A stretch of DNA of 64,000 nucleotides, taken from Lindgomyces ingoldianus. Taxonomy: Eukaryota; Ascomycota; Dothideomycetes; Pleosporales; Lindgomycetaceae. A program made the translations under genes and the position numbers. How positions within the stretch are numbered: position 1 is the stretch's first letter; every line of letters begins with the position of its first letter. This document shows, in pieces, positions 10,481 through 21,808 of this stretch. Under the pieces are notes generated by a model. That model was not told where the DNA came from. It was given only the letters and a program-made list of their open reading frames with translations, and did no database searches. The stretch lies in the NCBI RefSeq assembly GCF_010093535.1, contig NW_022985166.1:1396978-1460977 (forward strand). Reading direction: 5' to 3'.

Positions 10481-13086
10481 CATCAACAACGACGACATTG
10501 AACTTTTAACCTGCCCACGTTTCATCGCTCTCCTCCCTAGCTCGCTATCTAAGAGTAGCGGAAGTCCGCTTAGGTCCGCCGCCCTGCCCCAGGTTATTAT
10601 GGTGAAGAGAGAGTATAACGTTAAGATGGAAGAAGGGCAAGAATCATTGAGTTTGAGTTCCTCGCGTTTGAGTGAAAGGGGTGGAAGGGGCAGGATAATG
10701 GAAGAGCAAGTGCTGAAACGGAACCAGAGTTTTAGTTTAAGGAAGGAGAGAAGGAGAAAGAAATAATCGTGGTTGTCCTTTAGTTCAGTGTTAGGTGGCA
10801 TTGTGGGCTTGAGGGTAAGATACACCTAGATGGATTCACTCAATTTCGGGAAGAGGAAGGGTTTGGTAACAGGAGTAACTCGCTAGATACTATATTCAGA
10901 TAGCATGGTCATACTCTGGATTGCTAGAAGAGCTAGAGTTCTATTTATCGCAAAAAAGCGCACTTACTCCTTAGAAATTGCTGTGAAAATCTTGCTACTA
11001 GGGTGCAACACATGATTCACCACCTTCCGTGCACTCTCCAGTAGATAGTATATGATCACTCCACGTGCTGGGATGGCAATGCTCCTGATTTCCTTTTACG
11101 TCTGAGCTTTCTCCACCACCCTGTATATAATCCCTACTAAAAAAAATATTGGTCATTGTTACCCATATGTGCAGATTCCGGGCATTCTAAAAGTGTGGGT
11201 CAAGTTTCCATGCTGTTGCTCCTTCATCGGACAAGGGAATACCAACAACAAGCCCATAGTCTGGTATTCCCCTCCACATTGCGTATTCCGCCAAATCGCA
11301 CCCCCGAAGCAGGGCAAGAAAAAAAAAATCCACAGGGAACGGTTACGTAGCCGATGATCTTCCTGCACAATTATTTATGCCTTCGTCCCCTTTTATCATG
11401 ATCGTTCTTCCCGGAACAAAATAATCCTCGCAAAGAGGACACGGAGAGAGGCCAGTCTGGGATTTAAAAAGAGCTTCCGTACTTGCTCACTCTGGGCGTA
11501 TGAAGTCTTCATGAAAGGGTTGGATGTCTTTCCCCTACTTCCACCTCCAAAATACCTACCTGGGCCTCTTAAAAATCGAAGATAGGAAATGCTAAGGCCG
11601 TCATTCTCGCGTCTTGTAAAATCACCAATAATGCCACAAATGGCCAGCCTCCCAGACTCGAAAATATCGGCTGGCACGCAGATGTGCGGATGTCCGACCT
11701 TCAAGGGACATGAGGAGAACATGTTTTAACATCAGGAAAGGACGTATTTCCTCCACTTCCACCTCCAAGCCACCCAGGGCCTATTAGAATGACAACCGCG
11801 GAATTCACACCAGGCGCTCCAGTGACTGATGACCAGTCTCCTAGTTCTTGCCTGTAAAATATCGTCTAAGAAATAGGGTGGCAATCTCCACTGCACCTTC
11901 CAAAACTACCACGGAACGTCTGGTGACTAGTCTCCTAGTTCTGACCTTTAAAACATTGATGGAACCACTAAATGGCAGTTAATCCGGGCCTTCTAAACAT
12001 AAAATAAAAATATCAGAGGAGCGAATGAGGACCCACTCCTAGCTCCAGGCCCTAAAATATAGAATCACCAAAGGCCTTGCGGATTCCGCGGATTTGTAAA
12101 AAAAAATTGACGGACTCGCAGACATGTGTATTCTAGATCATTCTAAAGGGAATTTTTTTTGCTAACTTATTTCGGCTCAAGAATACTGGCATGTCAGAAT
12201 CTTGCTTTATCTGGCACCTGGCAAGATAAACCCTCCGTACTAGAAAGATGTGGCTCTGCTCTTGGTCTCAAGTATGGATGACATTTCACTCGGCCTCTAA
12301 AATCTCGATGGCATTTGTTGCATGCCGTTCGGACTTCCGGGACATTTAAAATCCACTCGAAAAACGGTTCGATGCCAGAACTACAGAGTTTCCGTCTAGC
12401 GCCGGCAAAATATTCCAGCAGCGATTCTCATGGTAAAGATTTGTTGTTTGAACATAAAATCTGTCTTTGTCTGTCCTGTTTGGAACTCGGGTTTCGACAT
12501 ATATAAACTCATTCCGATTTGTCCTATGTGGAGTCCGCATAAATAAATACGCGATCGTTTAGGTGCCATGGCTCTTGGTATCGCAGTTTGGTGGTGGTTA
12601 CTTCGAAATATTTGAATGCCTCACCCTCGTGTTGATGTAGGTTGAAAACCCTCGCCGATTGGCTGCATGGTTGGTTTACGATTGAGGTAACGGGAACACA
12701 AAAAGTGCTTGTGAGTTAGCGACCTGGTGGTGAGCATCAATCAAAGTGGCTTACAGTGCTCAACATGTCACTCTCGAGAAGAAAGGAGAATGTAGAAACT
12801 ATGCGTGACGAAACGAACAAATCTACAACTGCTTGTCCCAGAACGAAAGAGTATCTAGCGAATATCCACCCTTTTATCTTCTCCTATAATATAGTACACA
12901 ATTCTTAGAACAGAAAATGTAACGTGTAACATGCATGCAATGGGTATCTTGCGAATGTCCGTCCTCAAACGGATCAAATCCAATACAACAAGCAGCCAGA
13001 CGGACCTTTGCAATAAACACTAGCGCCACACACCAGGACGCTGCACGAGGTAAACCCACGCTATAATCTCCCTTGTAAACACCTTC
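10481..13086. other. Gene-poor, repeat-bearing stretch
   Basis: About 2.6 kb with no supported gene. The 149-residue minus-strand frame at 10376-10825 is the antisense of the pseudogene tail. The central part carries the degenerate tandem repeat annotated at 11520-12470. Composition is AT-rich compared with the flanking genes. Confidence 0.55.
11520..12470. repeat. Old, irregular tandem repeat, period roughly 45-55 bp
   Basis: A core like CCTNTAAAATNTCG recurs about fifteen times between 11568 and 12455, mostly 41-57 bp apart (for example near 11568, 11612, 11850, 11947, 12046, 12292, 12345, 12402). Longer exact duplications support repeat descent: ACTTCCACCTCCAA at 11537-11550 and 11755-11768, each followed by GGGCCT; and AGTCTCCTAGTTCT at 11835-11848 and 11929-11942. 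The copies are heavily diverged. Confidence 0.55.
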
Positions 13087-14652
13087 CTACCCCTTAAATC
13101 CGTGCCCCGCCTCTTGACATTCCCTTTCTAATTCCCCCCTCCACTCCCCCAACCCAACTCTCTTTGTAGCATCCCTAACCAACACCCGCCCCAACCAACT
13201 GCAAACTCCCCACCCTAACTCCCTTTCCACGGCTTTCAACCTCGCCACATTCCTGATTCCTTGATCTCCATACCCCGTATACGCCAAAGGTGTCCCATGT
13301 TTGACAATTTCGCGTCTTCGGAAGACGTTTGAGCCTGCGCATTCGAAAGGTGAGGAGCCAAGGATGAAGTACAGGAAGGTGAGAGCTAAGGACCAGGTGT
13401 CTGATTCCGGGGTCGGGGTTGGAGAAGGTGAGGGGGAGGTGGGTTTGAGGAGAAGAGAAGGGTCGAGAAAGTCCCATGTGCCGCCACCGAGGGGGGCTGA
13501 GGATGAGTTCGTGTCGGTGAGATGGTGGTTTAGGGTCGCGGAAGAGAAGTCCGAGTATAGTGCTAGCGGCGGCGACGAGGATAAATCTATTAGGATGTTT
13601 GAAGGTTTGATATCCGCGTGCACACATCCGTTCTCTATCATCCATTCTAGGCCCCGAATCAACGCTACTGCGATCTGAGGAAATACTCCTGCTAACCTCC
13701 TTGCTCTTGCCCCTTCAGCTAAGGCGTTTAAATCTGTTTGGATCCAGCACTCAAGCGTCACATCCATGGCTTTCAGCACGAGAGCAGAGGTCCGAGTGTC
13801 CTGGCCGTAGAAAGGCACGATGTAGTGGCTGGAATCCGGGAAGCGGGAGAGGTAGGAGAGGACTAAGGATTCGGCGGCTAGAACGTGTTTTGCGGAACGG
13901 GAGGCTGGGAATTTGATAGCGTAGGCAGATGGGAGTGTTGGGAGTGGGCGTTTTGAGACTGAGGAGTTGCGGGAGCAGGTGGGTGTTATTGGGGGTGTTG
14001 GGATTGAGGGATCGTTTATGCATCCGTTTCCGGTAATCAGGGAATGGTGGGAAGTTAGAGGATATGATGGTGTGGCAAGGGTGGATACCGATGCGGAGGG
14101 CCTAGGAAGTGTTGGTCGAGCAAGATACACGTCGCTCCATAGTCCACTTCCGAGCGGTTGTTTCTTATCTAATACCTCGTAGTCTGACAGCCAGTACTTG
14201 AACGTGAGCAACTCAGTATTCCCTGGTTTCTCAGATTCGTCAATCGATATTCCCCTACACCAGGAAGTGAGGGATGATATCGAGTCTCCTCTCCTTCGAC
14301 TTCTAGTCGAAGACACCGATTCCCCTCTCATCAAACCCAACATTGACCTCGCGCTCGACGCCGAGCTGGATTTTGAATGCGAAGCCTTCGTCGGTGTAGA
14401 CGGTGGCGTAATAGCATCGCTGTCATACATTCCCTTGGGATCAGAATTCGGCATCGTATTTGCTCGTATCCTCGTCGGTGACTCCGGCGGCGAATTAATA
14501 GTCCTTAGGGGTTCCTGTCTCGAGGGCCAGGGAGTCGGGGATGTGAAGCCTGCGTCGCGGGTTTGTAAATTAATATGTGGCCTTGTTGGTTTTGAGGATG
14601 TGGAAGATGGTAGCGAAGTTGGAGGGAAGTCGAACTTTGGTAGCGAAACCAT
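13087..14652 (-). CDS. Divergent protein kinase-fold protein, ~521 aa
   Basis: Protein with a eukaryotic kinase fold after a long disordered Ser/Thr/Pro-rich N-terminus (about residues 1-145). Visible kinase landmarks: glycine-rich loop PLGSGLWSDVY, lysine strand YAIKFPASR, catalytic loop VHADIKPSNIL (His-Ala-Asp instead of His-Arg-Asp), metal-binding YSDFSSA (Asp-Phe-Ser instead of Asp-Phe-Gly), and GGGTWDFLDPSLL in place of the usual APE segment. A Ser/Pro-rich insert separates loop and lysine strand. The Lys, both Asp residues and the catalytic-loop Lys are present, so activity is possible. I chose ATG 14652 (MVSLPKFDF), because the upstream in-frame extension to 14871 is hydrophobic, Phe-rich and unlike the protein. 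Substrate and pathway are unknown. Confidence 0.8.
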   Translation of the reverse strand: MVSLPKFDFPPTSLPSSTSSKPTRPHINLQTRDAGFTSPTPWPSRQEPLRTINSPPESPTRIRANTMPNSDPKGMYDSDAITPPSTPTKASHSKSSSASSARSMLGLMRGESVSSTRSRRRGDSISSLTSWCRGISIDESEKPGNTELLTFKYWLSDYEVLDKKQPLGSGLWSDVYLARPTLPRPSASVSTLATPSYPLTSHHSLITGNGCINDPSIPTPPITPTCSRNSSVSKRPLPTLPSAYAIKFPASRSAKHVLAAESLVLSYLSRFPDSSHYIVPFYGQDTRTSALVLKAMDVTLECWIQTDLNALAEGARARRLAGVFPQIAVALIRGLEWMIENGCVHADIKPSNILIDLSSSPPLALYSDFSSATLNHHLTDTNSSSAPLGGGTWDFLDPSLLLKPTSPSPSPTPTPESDTWSLALTFLYFILGSSPFECAGSNVFRRREIVKHGTPLAYTGYGDQGIRNVARLKAVERELGWGVCSWLGRVLVRDATKRVGLGEWRGELERECQEAGHGFKG

Positions 14653-16713
14653 GCCAACGGTACGCGAAATAGGTCCTTGATATATGGAAATGCGACAAAC
14701 AGAGAAAGAAAGATGAAGAGGAAACTGGACGGTGAAGTGCAGTACAACAGAGCAGAAGGGAAGGAATGTGAGGGATAGGACCCAAATCCTAGGAATAAAT
14801 ATGCGCCAACTTGAAGCTGTGCAACGGAATCCGAATCTTGTAAACAGTTGAGCAATGCACGGGAAATACAAAGTAGTGAACCCGGGAGGCCGAATGCAGC
14901 GTAAAGCGGCTGGTGCTGTGACACACGCGCGTCCTATAATCTAGAATAGAAATATGCAATTGATAATCCTACACTCGAAATTCTAGAACGCTAAACAGAA
15001 GCTCGAAGATCAAACACAGGAACACATAATTTGTCAGAGTGCGCGGTAATAATAGAGAAAGAGGAGAAAAGACAAGACGAGAAAAAGGCGCAAAGCGCAA
15101 AGATCCGGATGCACGACGGATATTGAAATGGTGATGCAGATGAAGTCACAGGAGTCAGTGGTCGAAGAGGCTAGTAATAAGGCGCGGCGGACAGATAATA
15201 AGCCATGTCAATGAACCGGCGCCGCGGATTGCCGCAGCGAGCTTTTATATCGACTTTTACGAGCTGCGAAGGGGGCAGAACAGGTGATAAGTCTTCGCAA
15301 ATAGCCAGTCGAAAAGGCCAAGGCAACACGGTCGTCAAATGTTGGATTTTCGAGCTTCTCGCCATCGGAATCCGTGCTCAAAACCAGAACATCCACGGCG
15401 CCCCAACCCGGCTCCTCTCAAACCGCAGCCTCGTCAACGTGGGAGCACCTATTGGACGTCCGGCCTGTATCTTCGACCACAGCCGTGGAATGCCTGCTTC
15501 TCGTACGTCTACTGTGCCACGGCTCATCGAGGCATGTGGCACACTACCGCCGCTGCGCAACGTCTCCGGAACCAGAACCAAAGACCGGATCCTTCTTTGA
15601 AGACACCGCGCTTGCGGAACGGATGGGCGGGAACAGCACTGAGGATGTGAGACGTGAGACCGTGACTTCGCGATTCCTGATCTTTGGGAGGCTACCATGG
15701 GAAAGCTATCGGGACTTATCATGCAGTAGCGCACAACGTGCCTTTTAGTGGCAACCACTACGATGAGCCTGCGATATCAATTTTATCTTAGTGGGAGGTT
15801 GATACCCGATCTCAGGGCTCGATATGCTTATCTGGTTTCTGGGATGCCTCAGTTGTCCTCTCCCTGCAGGAACAGAAGAAGCAAAAATTAAAGAAGTCTC
15901 ACAGACGTCCGCTGCCTGGCATTCTTCGACAAATCAAGCCCACACTTGTCAACATGCCATCAGGAAACCCAGGAAGAAGAGACCGGCATTCCGTCGCTTG
16001 GAAGAAACGCCCTATGTACCTACTTGCCCATTCCGTGACCATACAACCGGAATTTGCGTCCTCGTGTTGCAAAATGGTTAAGCGCAAATTTCATGCCGAG
16101 CTCATCAAGATATTAACCTTCACCAAAATCGCGCACAAAGATATCCTTTGTACTCAGCTGCCATTCAAGTCATCTACAAAATTCCTTGCCTACGAATCAG
16201 TCCACAGAGCCCATTATCCTATCCTGTTCAAACAGAACGGAGTCTTGAGTCTAATCCATCACCCAAAGATTGCAACCCCAGCGTTTTCCTCCACTGCTGT
16301 CAAAATATCCACCTCTGAAATCTGCAGCGGCCGTGTAGTCCAGCCTTGCAATGCAGCTAACCAAGGTTAAAGGGAAATGTTATTCATCCGAAGTGCTTGC
16401 GCCAAACAGAGGAAAGCGCCTCAAATAAAAATCAAGGCGAGCCAAAGTAAACCAAAAAGAGAACGCACACACGAGTGATTATATAGAAAAGTCCACTCTC
16501 CAAGAAGAAATCCACAAAATGGTATATGTGGAGTGGACTCGAATCTGAAGAACGCCACCTTTCATGTCCCAGACATTCCATGCAAAGGGAGATCATTGTG
16601 GAATTAGTGTACTGGTTGCTTATGCACAAAACGCAATTCCATTAGAAATCAGAGACTCAAAACTTCTCCGATTGACGATCATACATGTCGATGATGTTTT
16701 CCTGCTCCTGGCG
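14653..16713. other. Intergenic region, no confident gene
   Basis: About 2 kb. Overlapping frames on both strands at 15200-15760 have partly protein-like composition, but each is interrupted or lacks a believable start. I recognise no domain. Low confidence that any gene is present. Confidence 0.45.
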
Positions 16714-19069
16714 TCAATGGTCGTACCCTGCTCCACGTTGCCAGGGACTCGAGTTGTTTGCTGATCGATAATTTTGCTCGCTTCTTAGGCTACCGGCACG
16801 TCCATATTGCGCAGGCGGGGCGAAGCCACCACCGCTTGACGCCGGGCTATTCCGGCCGTAGTATGATGGTGGTGGGGCCCCGGGTGTTGGTGTTTGTCCC
16901 TGTCCCGGATAGAGGGGCATTGTCGGATCAACGGGGCTCCGTGGGGGGTTGGGTTGGTAGTGCTCCGCGAAGCTACCCTCCTTTGCAGCTAGTTGTCGTT
17001 CGTGCGAGTTTGATGAGAAGGAGTCATCATCGTCATCAATACCGGTTCGAGGCTTGTTGTATGGGTGAGTTCCCTTACCCTCGCCGCGAGCAGTAGCACC
17101 CAGAGCATCGAGTTCGGTCGTTAGTTGGGTCTGGGACTTGATGAACGACCCCCGATCATCGCGCATGGGTTGATAACGAGTATCGGGGTTCTTGGTGAAC
17201 AGTGCAAAGCCGGAGGAGATGAGGACCATGAGCAGAAGGACGAGAGCAAAGGCAGCGTTGTAAATGAAGAAGATCACGCCCATAACACCCGTTACGATAC
17301 CCTAAGCGTGGTTAGCAAGCTGGCCGAATATGGGAATGGGGGTTCAGAACATACAGGTTGGTTGAAGACGTCAGTGAATACAAGCAGGAAGATGGCACTA
17401 AGGAAGTTGACGGCGGCAATGGCGATGTTGAAACCGTTCGTCTTCTTGTCCATATAAGGCCGCATCACTGACACACCAATCAAGAGGCCGGCCTCGATCA
17501 AGACAAGAGCAATCGCTTGGGCGGTACCACTTCCTTGAGCCAGACCAACGAACATGCCCTTGATCATTATGTAGCCGAGGACTGGGGCAATGAAGTAGTA
17601 CGCGGCGGCCTTGAATTGCACGTAGAGGAAGCCCCACTTGTTGAGTGACGCAGGGTCGGAGTACAAGATATACGCGGGGTTCTTGTGCATCGTAATGGAG
17701 CGTTGAGCGATCCGCACGACCTTGGACGTGGCCCACCCAAGAATGCAAATCATCGTGACCAACGTGAAGATAGCCAAAATGACCTCGCCGGCCGAGTCGC
17801 GCTGCGTCAGTTCCCAGAAGCAGAGTACGACCATCTGCGGGAAACCGATGAGAATGACGCGGAACATGATTCCCTTGAGTACCGTTTGCCAGCCGTTTCG
17901 GAAGTCGAGGAACTTGTCGCTCTTCATCTTGCCGGCTTTAACGAGACCTTCGCAGATAAACTTGAAGATGATGACGCCGAGAGCGACCACAATAACAAAT
18001 ACGATGAAAAGGCTGTAGCCAGTAAAGAATATGTTGGTTGTCTCAATATGGGCTTTGAAACCGACACGCTGGATGCCTTTGAGAACGATGCGGCTCTGGT
18101 TCTGAGCTTTCGTAACCCCACTGTTGGTTCGCCCAACGAGGCGTCCAAGGGAACGGGTCGCAATGTTTAAGGCTCGCTTGACCTTCTGCACTTCGACCGA
18201 GACGGTGGAGAGTTGCGAGAGATATGTCGTTGGAGTTCCGCCAGTCGCGCGCTGGTACCAAGTTGCCATCTTTTGCAGGAAACCGACACGAATGATGCCC
18301 ATGCTCCATTGGAAGTTCTGCGTCCACGCGGAAACGACGGGAGGGAGAGGGACAGCGCACATGCCGATGAAAGCCTGAGCCTGGAAGTATCCAAAAAGCG
18401 ACATGGCATTGGCCGCGACGTGTGCGGCCGTGTTCGAGTGTCCCAAACCGGAAGTAATGGCAGATGCTACCAGGCCAAGGCCTGCAATGACAGCTGTCGA
18501 CCAGGCCACAGCCTTTTGGTCGACAGAATGACCGTTAGACAGCTCGGCTTCGACGCAAGCAAGCGGTTGCTGCGTATCGGAATCATTGATCTTGATGCGG
18601 ATTTTGGCGTCGAGGTCGGGAATGGTATAGGCGATTCCTAGCGGTCGTTAGTTGCTAGCCATGGGAGGGCCGACGGCCTGTCTAATGTCTTACCTGGGAT
18701 TCTACTCATGACGTCGGGGCCGATGGCAATGTTCGACCTGATCTGGATGTTGACAGCGTTCATGGGGCACATGCCCTGCTTGAGATCAACATTCTCGCAC
18801 GGGTTCAGATTCTGCTTCAGCGCTGAGAAGCCGTAGACGAGCAGCTCGAGCTCCGCATTAACCTTTCCAGAGATGGACGACACGCCCTCGATGTTGAAGG
18901 CCAAGCTGCGGTTGCTGGGTGTGAATACGACATTGAAGAGGGTGGCCGAGAAGCTCGAGTTCGCCTGGCACGGGTTGAGCGACTTCGACTCTATTATACG
19001 TTCGGCGGAGGAGAAGGGAAGGGCGGCGGTCGCGAGGAGGATAGACCACCTGACGAACGAGGATAGCAT
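16714..19069 (-). CDS. TRP-like / flavin-carrier (FLC) family membrane protein
   Basis: Member of the fungal FLC/Pkd2-like TRP family, which acts in the ER or cell-surface membrane in calcium and cell-wall homeostasis; yeast members were linked to FAD import into the ER. Three exons: 19069-18694, 18637-17355 and 17301-16714, with introns 18693-18638 (56 nt) and 17354-17302 (53 nt), giving 748 residues. An N-terminal signal peptide (MLSSFVRWSILLATAALPF) precedes a Cys-containing ML-like luminal domain (NPCQANSSF, NPCENVDLKQGMCP). About nine hydrophobic segments follow. The cytosolic tail is Pro/Gly/Ser-rich and ends in RGAGYDH. The length and the order luminal domain, TRP membrane block, disordered tail match the family. 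Confidence 0.92.
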
Positions 19070-19170
19070 GTTGGGTAATTGTTCGTAGATATTAAAAGTC
19101 GGGGAGGGATGAAGGCGGGCGGCCCCTCAGGAGCAGCGTGGGTGAGTACTCTGTCGGGGAGTACGCAAAC

Positions 19171-19194
19171 GGGGGGGGGGGGGGGGGGGGGGGG
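19171..19194 (+). repeat. 24-bp poly-G homopolymer
   Basis: An uninterrupted run of 24 G residues on the plus strand, about 100 bp upstream of the start codon of the FLC-type gene. On that gene's coding strand it is poly-C. Such runs are prone to slippage and to assembly error. Confidence 0.95.
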
Positions 19195-20092
19195 CGGCCA
19201 AACCAGCAGGCGGCGATGTTACTCCTTCAGCGAGCGAGCGGAGTGTTGAGTGCTGTGTAGACTGCCAACAGGCGAGAGAGCGGGCGTGAACGAGTGAAAT
19301 GGCCGCGATGACGAGGTTGGTGAAGGGGCTGTTGCTGCGACGACCTGGGCTGGAAACGGGGAAGTTGCGAGGGCGCGGCTGCTTGCGGGTCCGGGTGTGG
19401 GACTGCGAAGGGCGATTAACGATTGTGATGGGTGCGATCAGCGGACCTTCCAGGCACTCCGCTGCACCACAGCCAGTGAATTATTAGATATTGAAGAGTC
19501 GACAACGGCGTGTTTGAGCGACGCCTGAGGGTATTGAGCGAGTGTTGTTGTGTCGTGGAGGATCCTGGTGGAGCGGCGGCGGAAATGTCGATGCTCGTCT
19601 CACGGAAAGGGGGTCGAGACAGGACAAGTCACGGGCGCTGCTAAATCTGTACACGCGGCTTTCGTTTTGGCCCAGCGCCAACCGGCAAGAGTCCACGGGA
19701 CGGTTCTTTCAATGATGCAAATTGCTTCAGATGCTCGCCACTGGTTACCTTTGCGCGGGTTTTGTTCTGTTCTGCCACATTTCTTTGTTGCTTTCCACTG
19801 CCAAAAATAATCGCCTTGTCTTCGCGCCTCCGTTCGCTATTGCCAACGCAGCGAGTCTCGCCTGCCAGTTCGCCATTTCCGGCAGGCCTGAGAGGGAGCG
19901 GCGTCTGTCCAAGCTGCTCCGCCACAGACCACGACGCTGGGGCTCACCACCACGAACCCGTCCCGGCCCTCCATGCTCCAGCTTTCAGGCACAATTTCGC
20001 ACGTCAGCCGCCAGCCAATAATGCCTGCGCCCGAAGTGGACACAACTTGACGCTCCGGCGCGCTGACTGATTAACTGATTGCCCACCCACAG

Positions 20093-20313
20093 CCTATCGC
20101 ACCCCCGCCAATGCTCGGTCCAAGACGTTGCATCGTGTTCGCGATATTACGAGCCAGCCTGTAAACTTCTCAAAGCCCGCCTCGCTCCTCCGGACTGCCT
20201 CTTCTGCATGGGCGCTGTTGGCAGCGGCGACGGTCTCTGCAGTGCTGTTCATACTGCTATCCTCTGTCCACAAATCCTGTGACAGCCTCGCCGAGCCCTC
20301 GAATTTCTCCTGA
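20093..20313 (+). CDS. Possible exon of a small single-pass membrane protein
   Basis: Tentative. A good 3' splice context (TTAACTGATTGCCCACCCAC followed by AG at 20091-20092) opens a frame that stays open to a TGA ending at 20313. It encodes a basic Ser-rich start, RSKTLHRVRDITSQP, then one transmembrane segment, WALLAAATVSAVLFILLSSV, and a short tail. This is the shape of a small mitochondrial or ER membrane protein. The first exon is not clear: an ATG at about 20021 (MPAPE) would need a weak GTGGAC donor. It may not be a gene. Confidence 0.28.
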
Positions 20314-20737
20314 GGCACCTTGAGTTTGGGACGCCCAGAGCGACTTCTCCCCATCCGTGCCCCGCGCCTTCCTCGCTTGGGCAGTGACCTGCAGCAGTGA
20401 ACGCAAAGTCTCCAACCGACCTGGTGAATGTACAGTAGACTCGCCAATTAGCCATTGCGGTCACCACTTGGCGGCGACTTCGACGTCTCATCGACCTTAA
20501 ATTTCGGGCTGATCGACGTCTCCAACCCACACCGTTACGTTGGCGTGCACCACCAGTGTTCGTCGTCATGATGGCGAGCAAGAGACTCCCAGCCACACCC
20601 AATGTTGATCGCGAGATCAAAAAAGTCAGGTGGACGTCTCTAACCTGTCCGCCCGCAAACCCTTTGTATGCCTTTTCGTAGCTTGTGATCCTTTATCGTT
20701 CATTTTATCCAGCTCATCTGACCATGGTCGTAGGACT

Positions 20738-21808
20738 ATGCTCAATGCGGAAGAGTCACCCTTCTTGAAACTGCCAGCAGAGCTTCGAAACCATATCTAT
20801 GAGCTTCTCCTCGGTGGGCATTTCATCCATGTGGAGGGAGATAAGAGAACAGACTCCTGCAAAACTTCTAGACCGTACAACGAGGCTTCCTGGGCCGAGT
20901 TTGCGGGTGGTGGTTCTAATCTTTTGAGTAGCTGGGGTCATGACTTTTGCCTGCATTTTTATTCCTGTAAGGCCCAAATGTCTGAAGATGAAGCTTTTCG
21001 ACGTTCTCGAGACGCTTCTTTGAACGAGCGACTCTCTGGATCGGAGGGAAATTTGAACTACTGGAGGCTAGGAGACCCATTCCACGTCGATTCCTGCACA
21101 TTGCGACACCAAGCCTGCTATCCTGAGGATGACTATCAGAAGCCAGCTTGGATGATGACACCAAGAGATAGCAATAGCCGAACCAGACCAAATGTGAGCC
21201 TTAACAGGACTCTAAATCTCACCTTTCTTCAGACTAGCCGGCAGGTATACCAAGAAGCCAAGAAGCTCCCCTTTTTTCTCAATACATTTGGGTTTAGAAA
21301 TGTGCTAGCTTTGCTGTTCTTCCTCTTTCGTCTTGAGCCTTTCCAGGGCAATGCCTTGGCTACGCTATGGATTTACCTAAGAGCTGGTCGCTCTTTCCAC
21401 TCTTCGGACGCCAGGAGTTGGAACCAGCGGCTCTTCGCGCCCAGCCTCCTTTCCAACCTCCAAGGACTTCGCGTTGTTCACATCTCTATCAGTATCGCTC
21501 ACACTGGAATGGGCGATAGAGGACCTCTCCGTAGCGAATTCTACGAACCGCACCTGAATAGCTGGGTTCTTGGTCTCAGTCGCCTCCGAGGTCTTCCTTT
21601 AGAGCGTGTGACTGTGATTATCTCTGATGATCCAGCCTCGAAATTCGGAATTGACGGGTACTCAGATCGTGTTATGCAGTATGGATGGAATTTTAACCCC
21701 GAAACCTGGCTGTTGTTGCGAGAACAGGAATGCTTTAGTGCAGAAGAGAAGAGGCAGTGGGCAGAGCGATTACGACAACATATCTTAAAAGAGACCACCG
21801 ATATGTAG
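20738..21808 (+). CDS. DUF7730-like / F-box-like fungal protein, 356 aa
   Basis: Single-exon frame. It begins with an F-box-like helix pair, FLKLPAELRNHIYELLLGG, the signature of a very large family of fungal proteins (DUF7730 and relatives) of unknown role. Middle segments LNRTLNLTFLQTSRQVYQEA and TFGFRNV, with the later LQGLRVVHISISI, fit the same family. The frame is open further upstream, but only through a non-ATG codon at 20630; the first ATG is 20738 (MLNAEESPF), placed just before the conserved block as in relatives. Whether it binds Skp1, as true F-box proteins do, cannot be told. Confidence 0.8.
   Translation: MLNAEESPFLKLPAELRNHIYELLLGGHFIHVEGDKRTDSCKTSRPYNEASWAEFAGGGSNLLSSWGHDFCLHFYSCKAQMSEDEAFRRSRDASLNERLSGSEGNLNYWRLGDPFHVDSCTLRHQACYPEDDYQKPAWMMTPRDSNSRTRPNVSLNRTLNLTFLQTSRQVYQEAKKLPFFLNTFGFRNVLALLFFLFRLEPFQGNALATLWIYLRAGRSFHSSDARSWNQRLFAPSLLSNLQGLRVVHISISIAHTGMGDRGPLRSEFYEPHLNSWVLGLSRLRGLPLERVTVIISDDPASKFGIDGYSDRVMQYGWNFNPETWLLLREQECFSAEEKRQWAERLRQHILKETTDM

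Larger units (their letters stand above)
19070..20737. other. Intergenic/5' region with poly-G run
   Basis: About 1.7 kb upstream of both the FLC-type gene (minus) and the DUF7730-like gene (plus). It contains a 24-base G run at 19171-19194 and one possible small coding exon at 20093-20313. Otherwise no supported feature. Confidence 0.5.

Noticed and set aside
10376..10825. 149-residue minus-strand frame
   Set aside because: Overlaps the readable C-terminal tail of the PTH11-type pseudogene on the other strand; no domain.
14198..14680. 160-residue plus-strand frame
   Set aside because: Antisense to the Ser/Thr-rich N-terminus of the kinase-like gene.
14653..14871. N-terminal extension of the kinase-like protein
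   Set aside because: Hydrophobic, Phe- and Leu-rich translation of a pyrimidine-rich leader; more likely 5' UTR.
20630..20737. Upstream extension of the DUF7730-like frame
   Set aside because: It would need a GTG start; the first ATG at 20738 sits directly before the conserved block.
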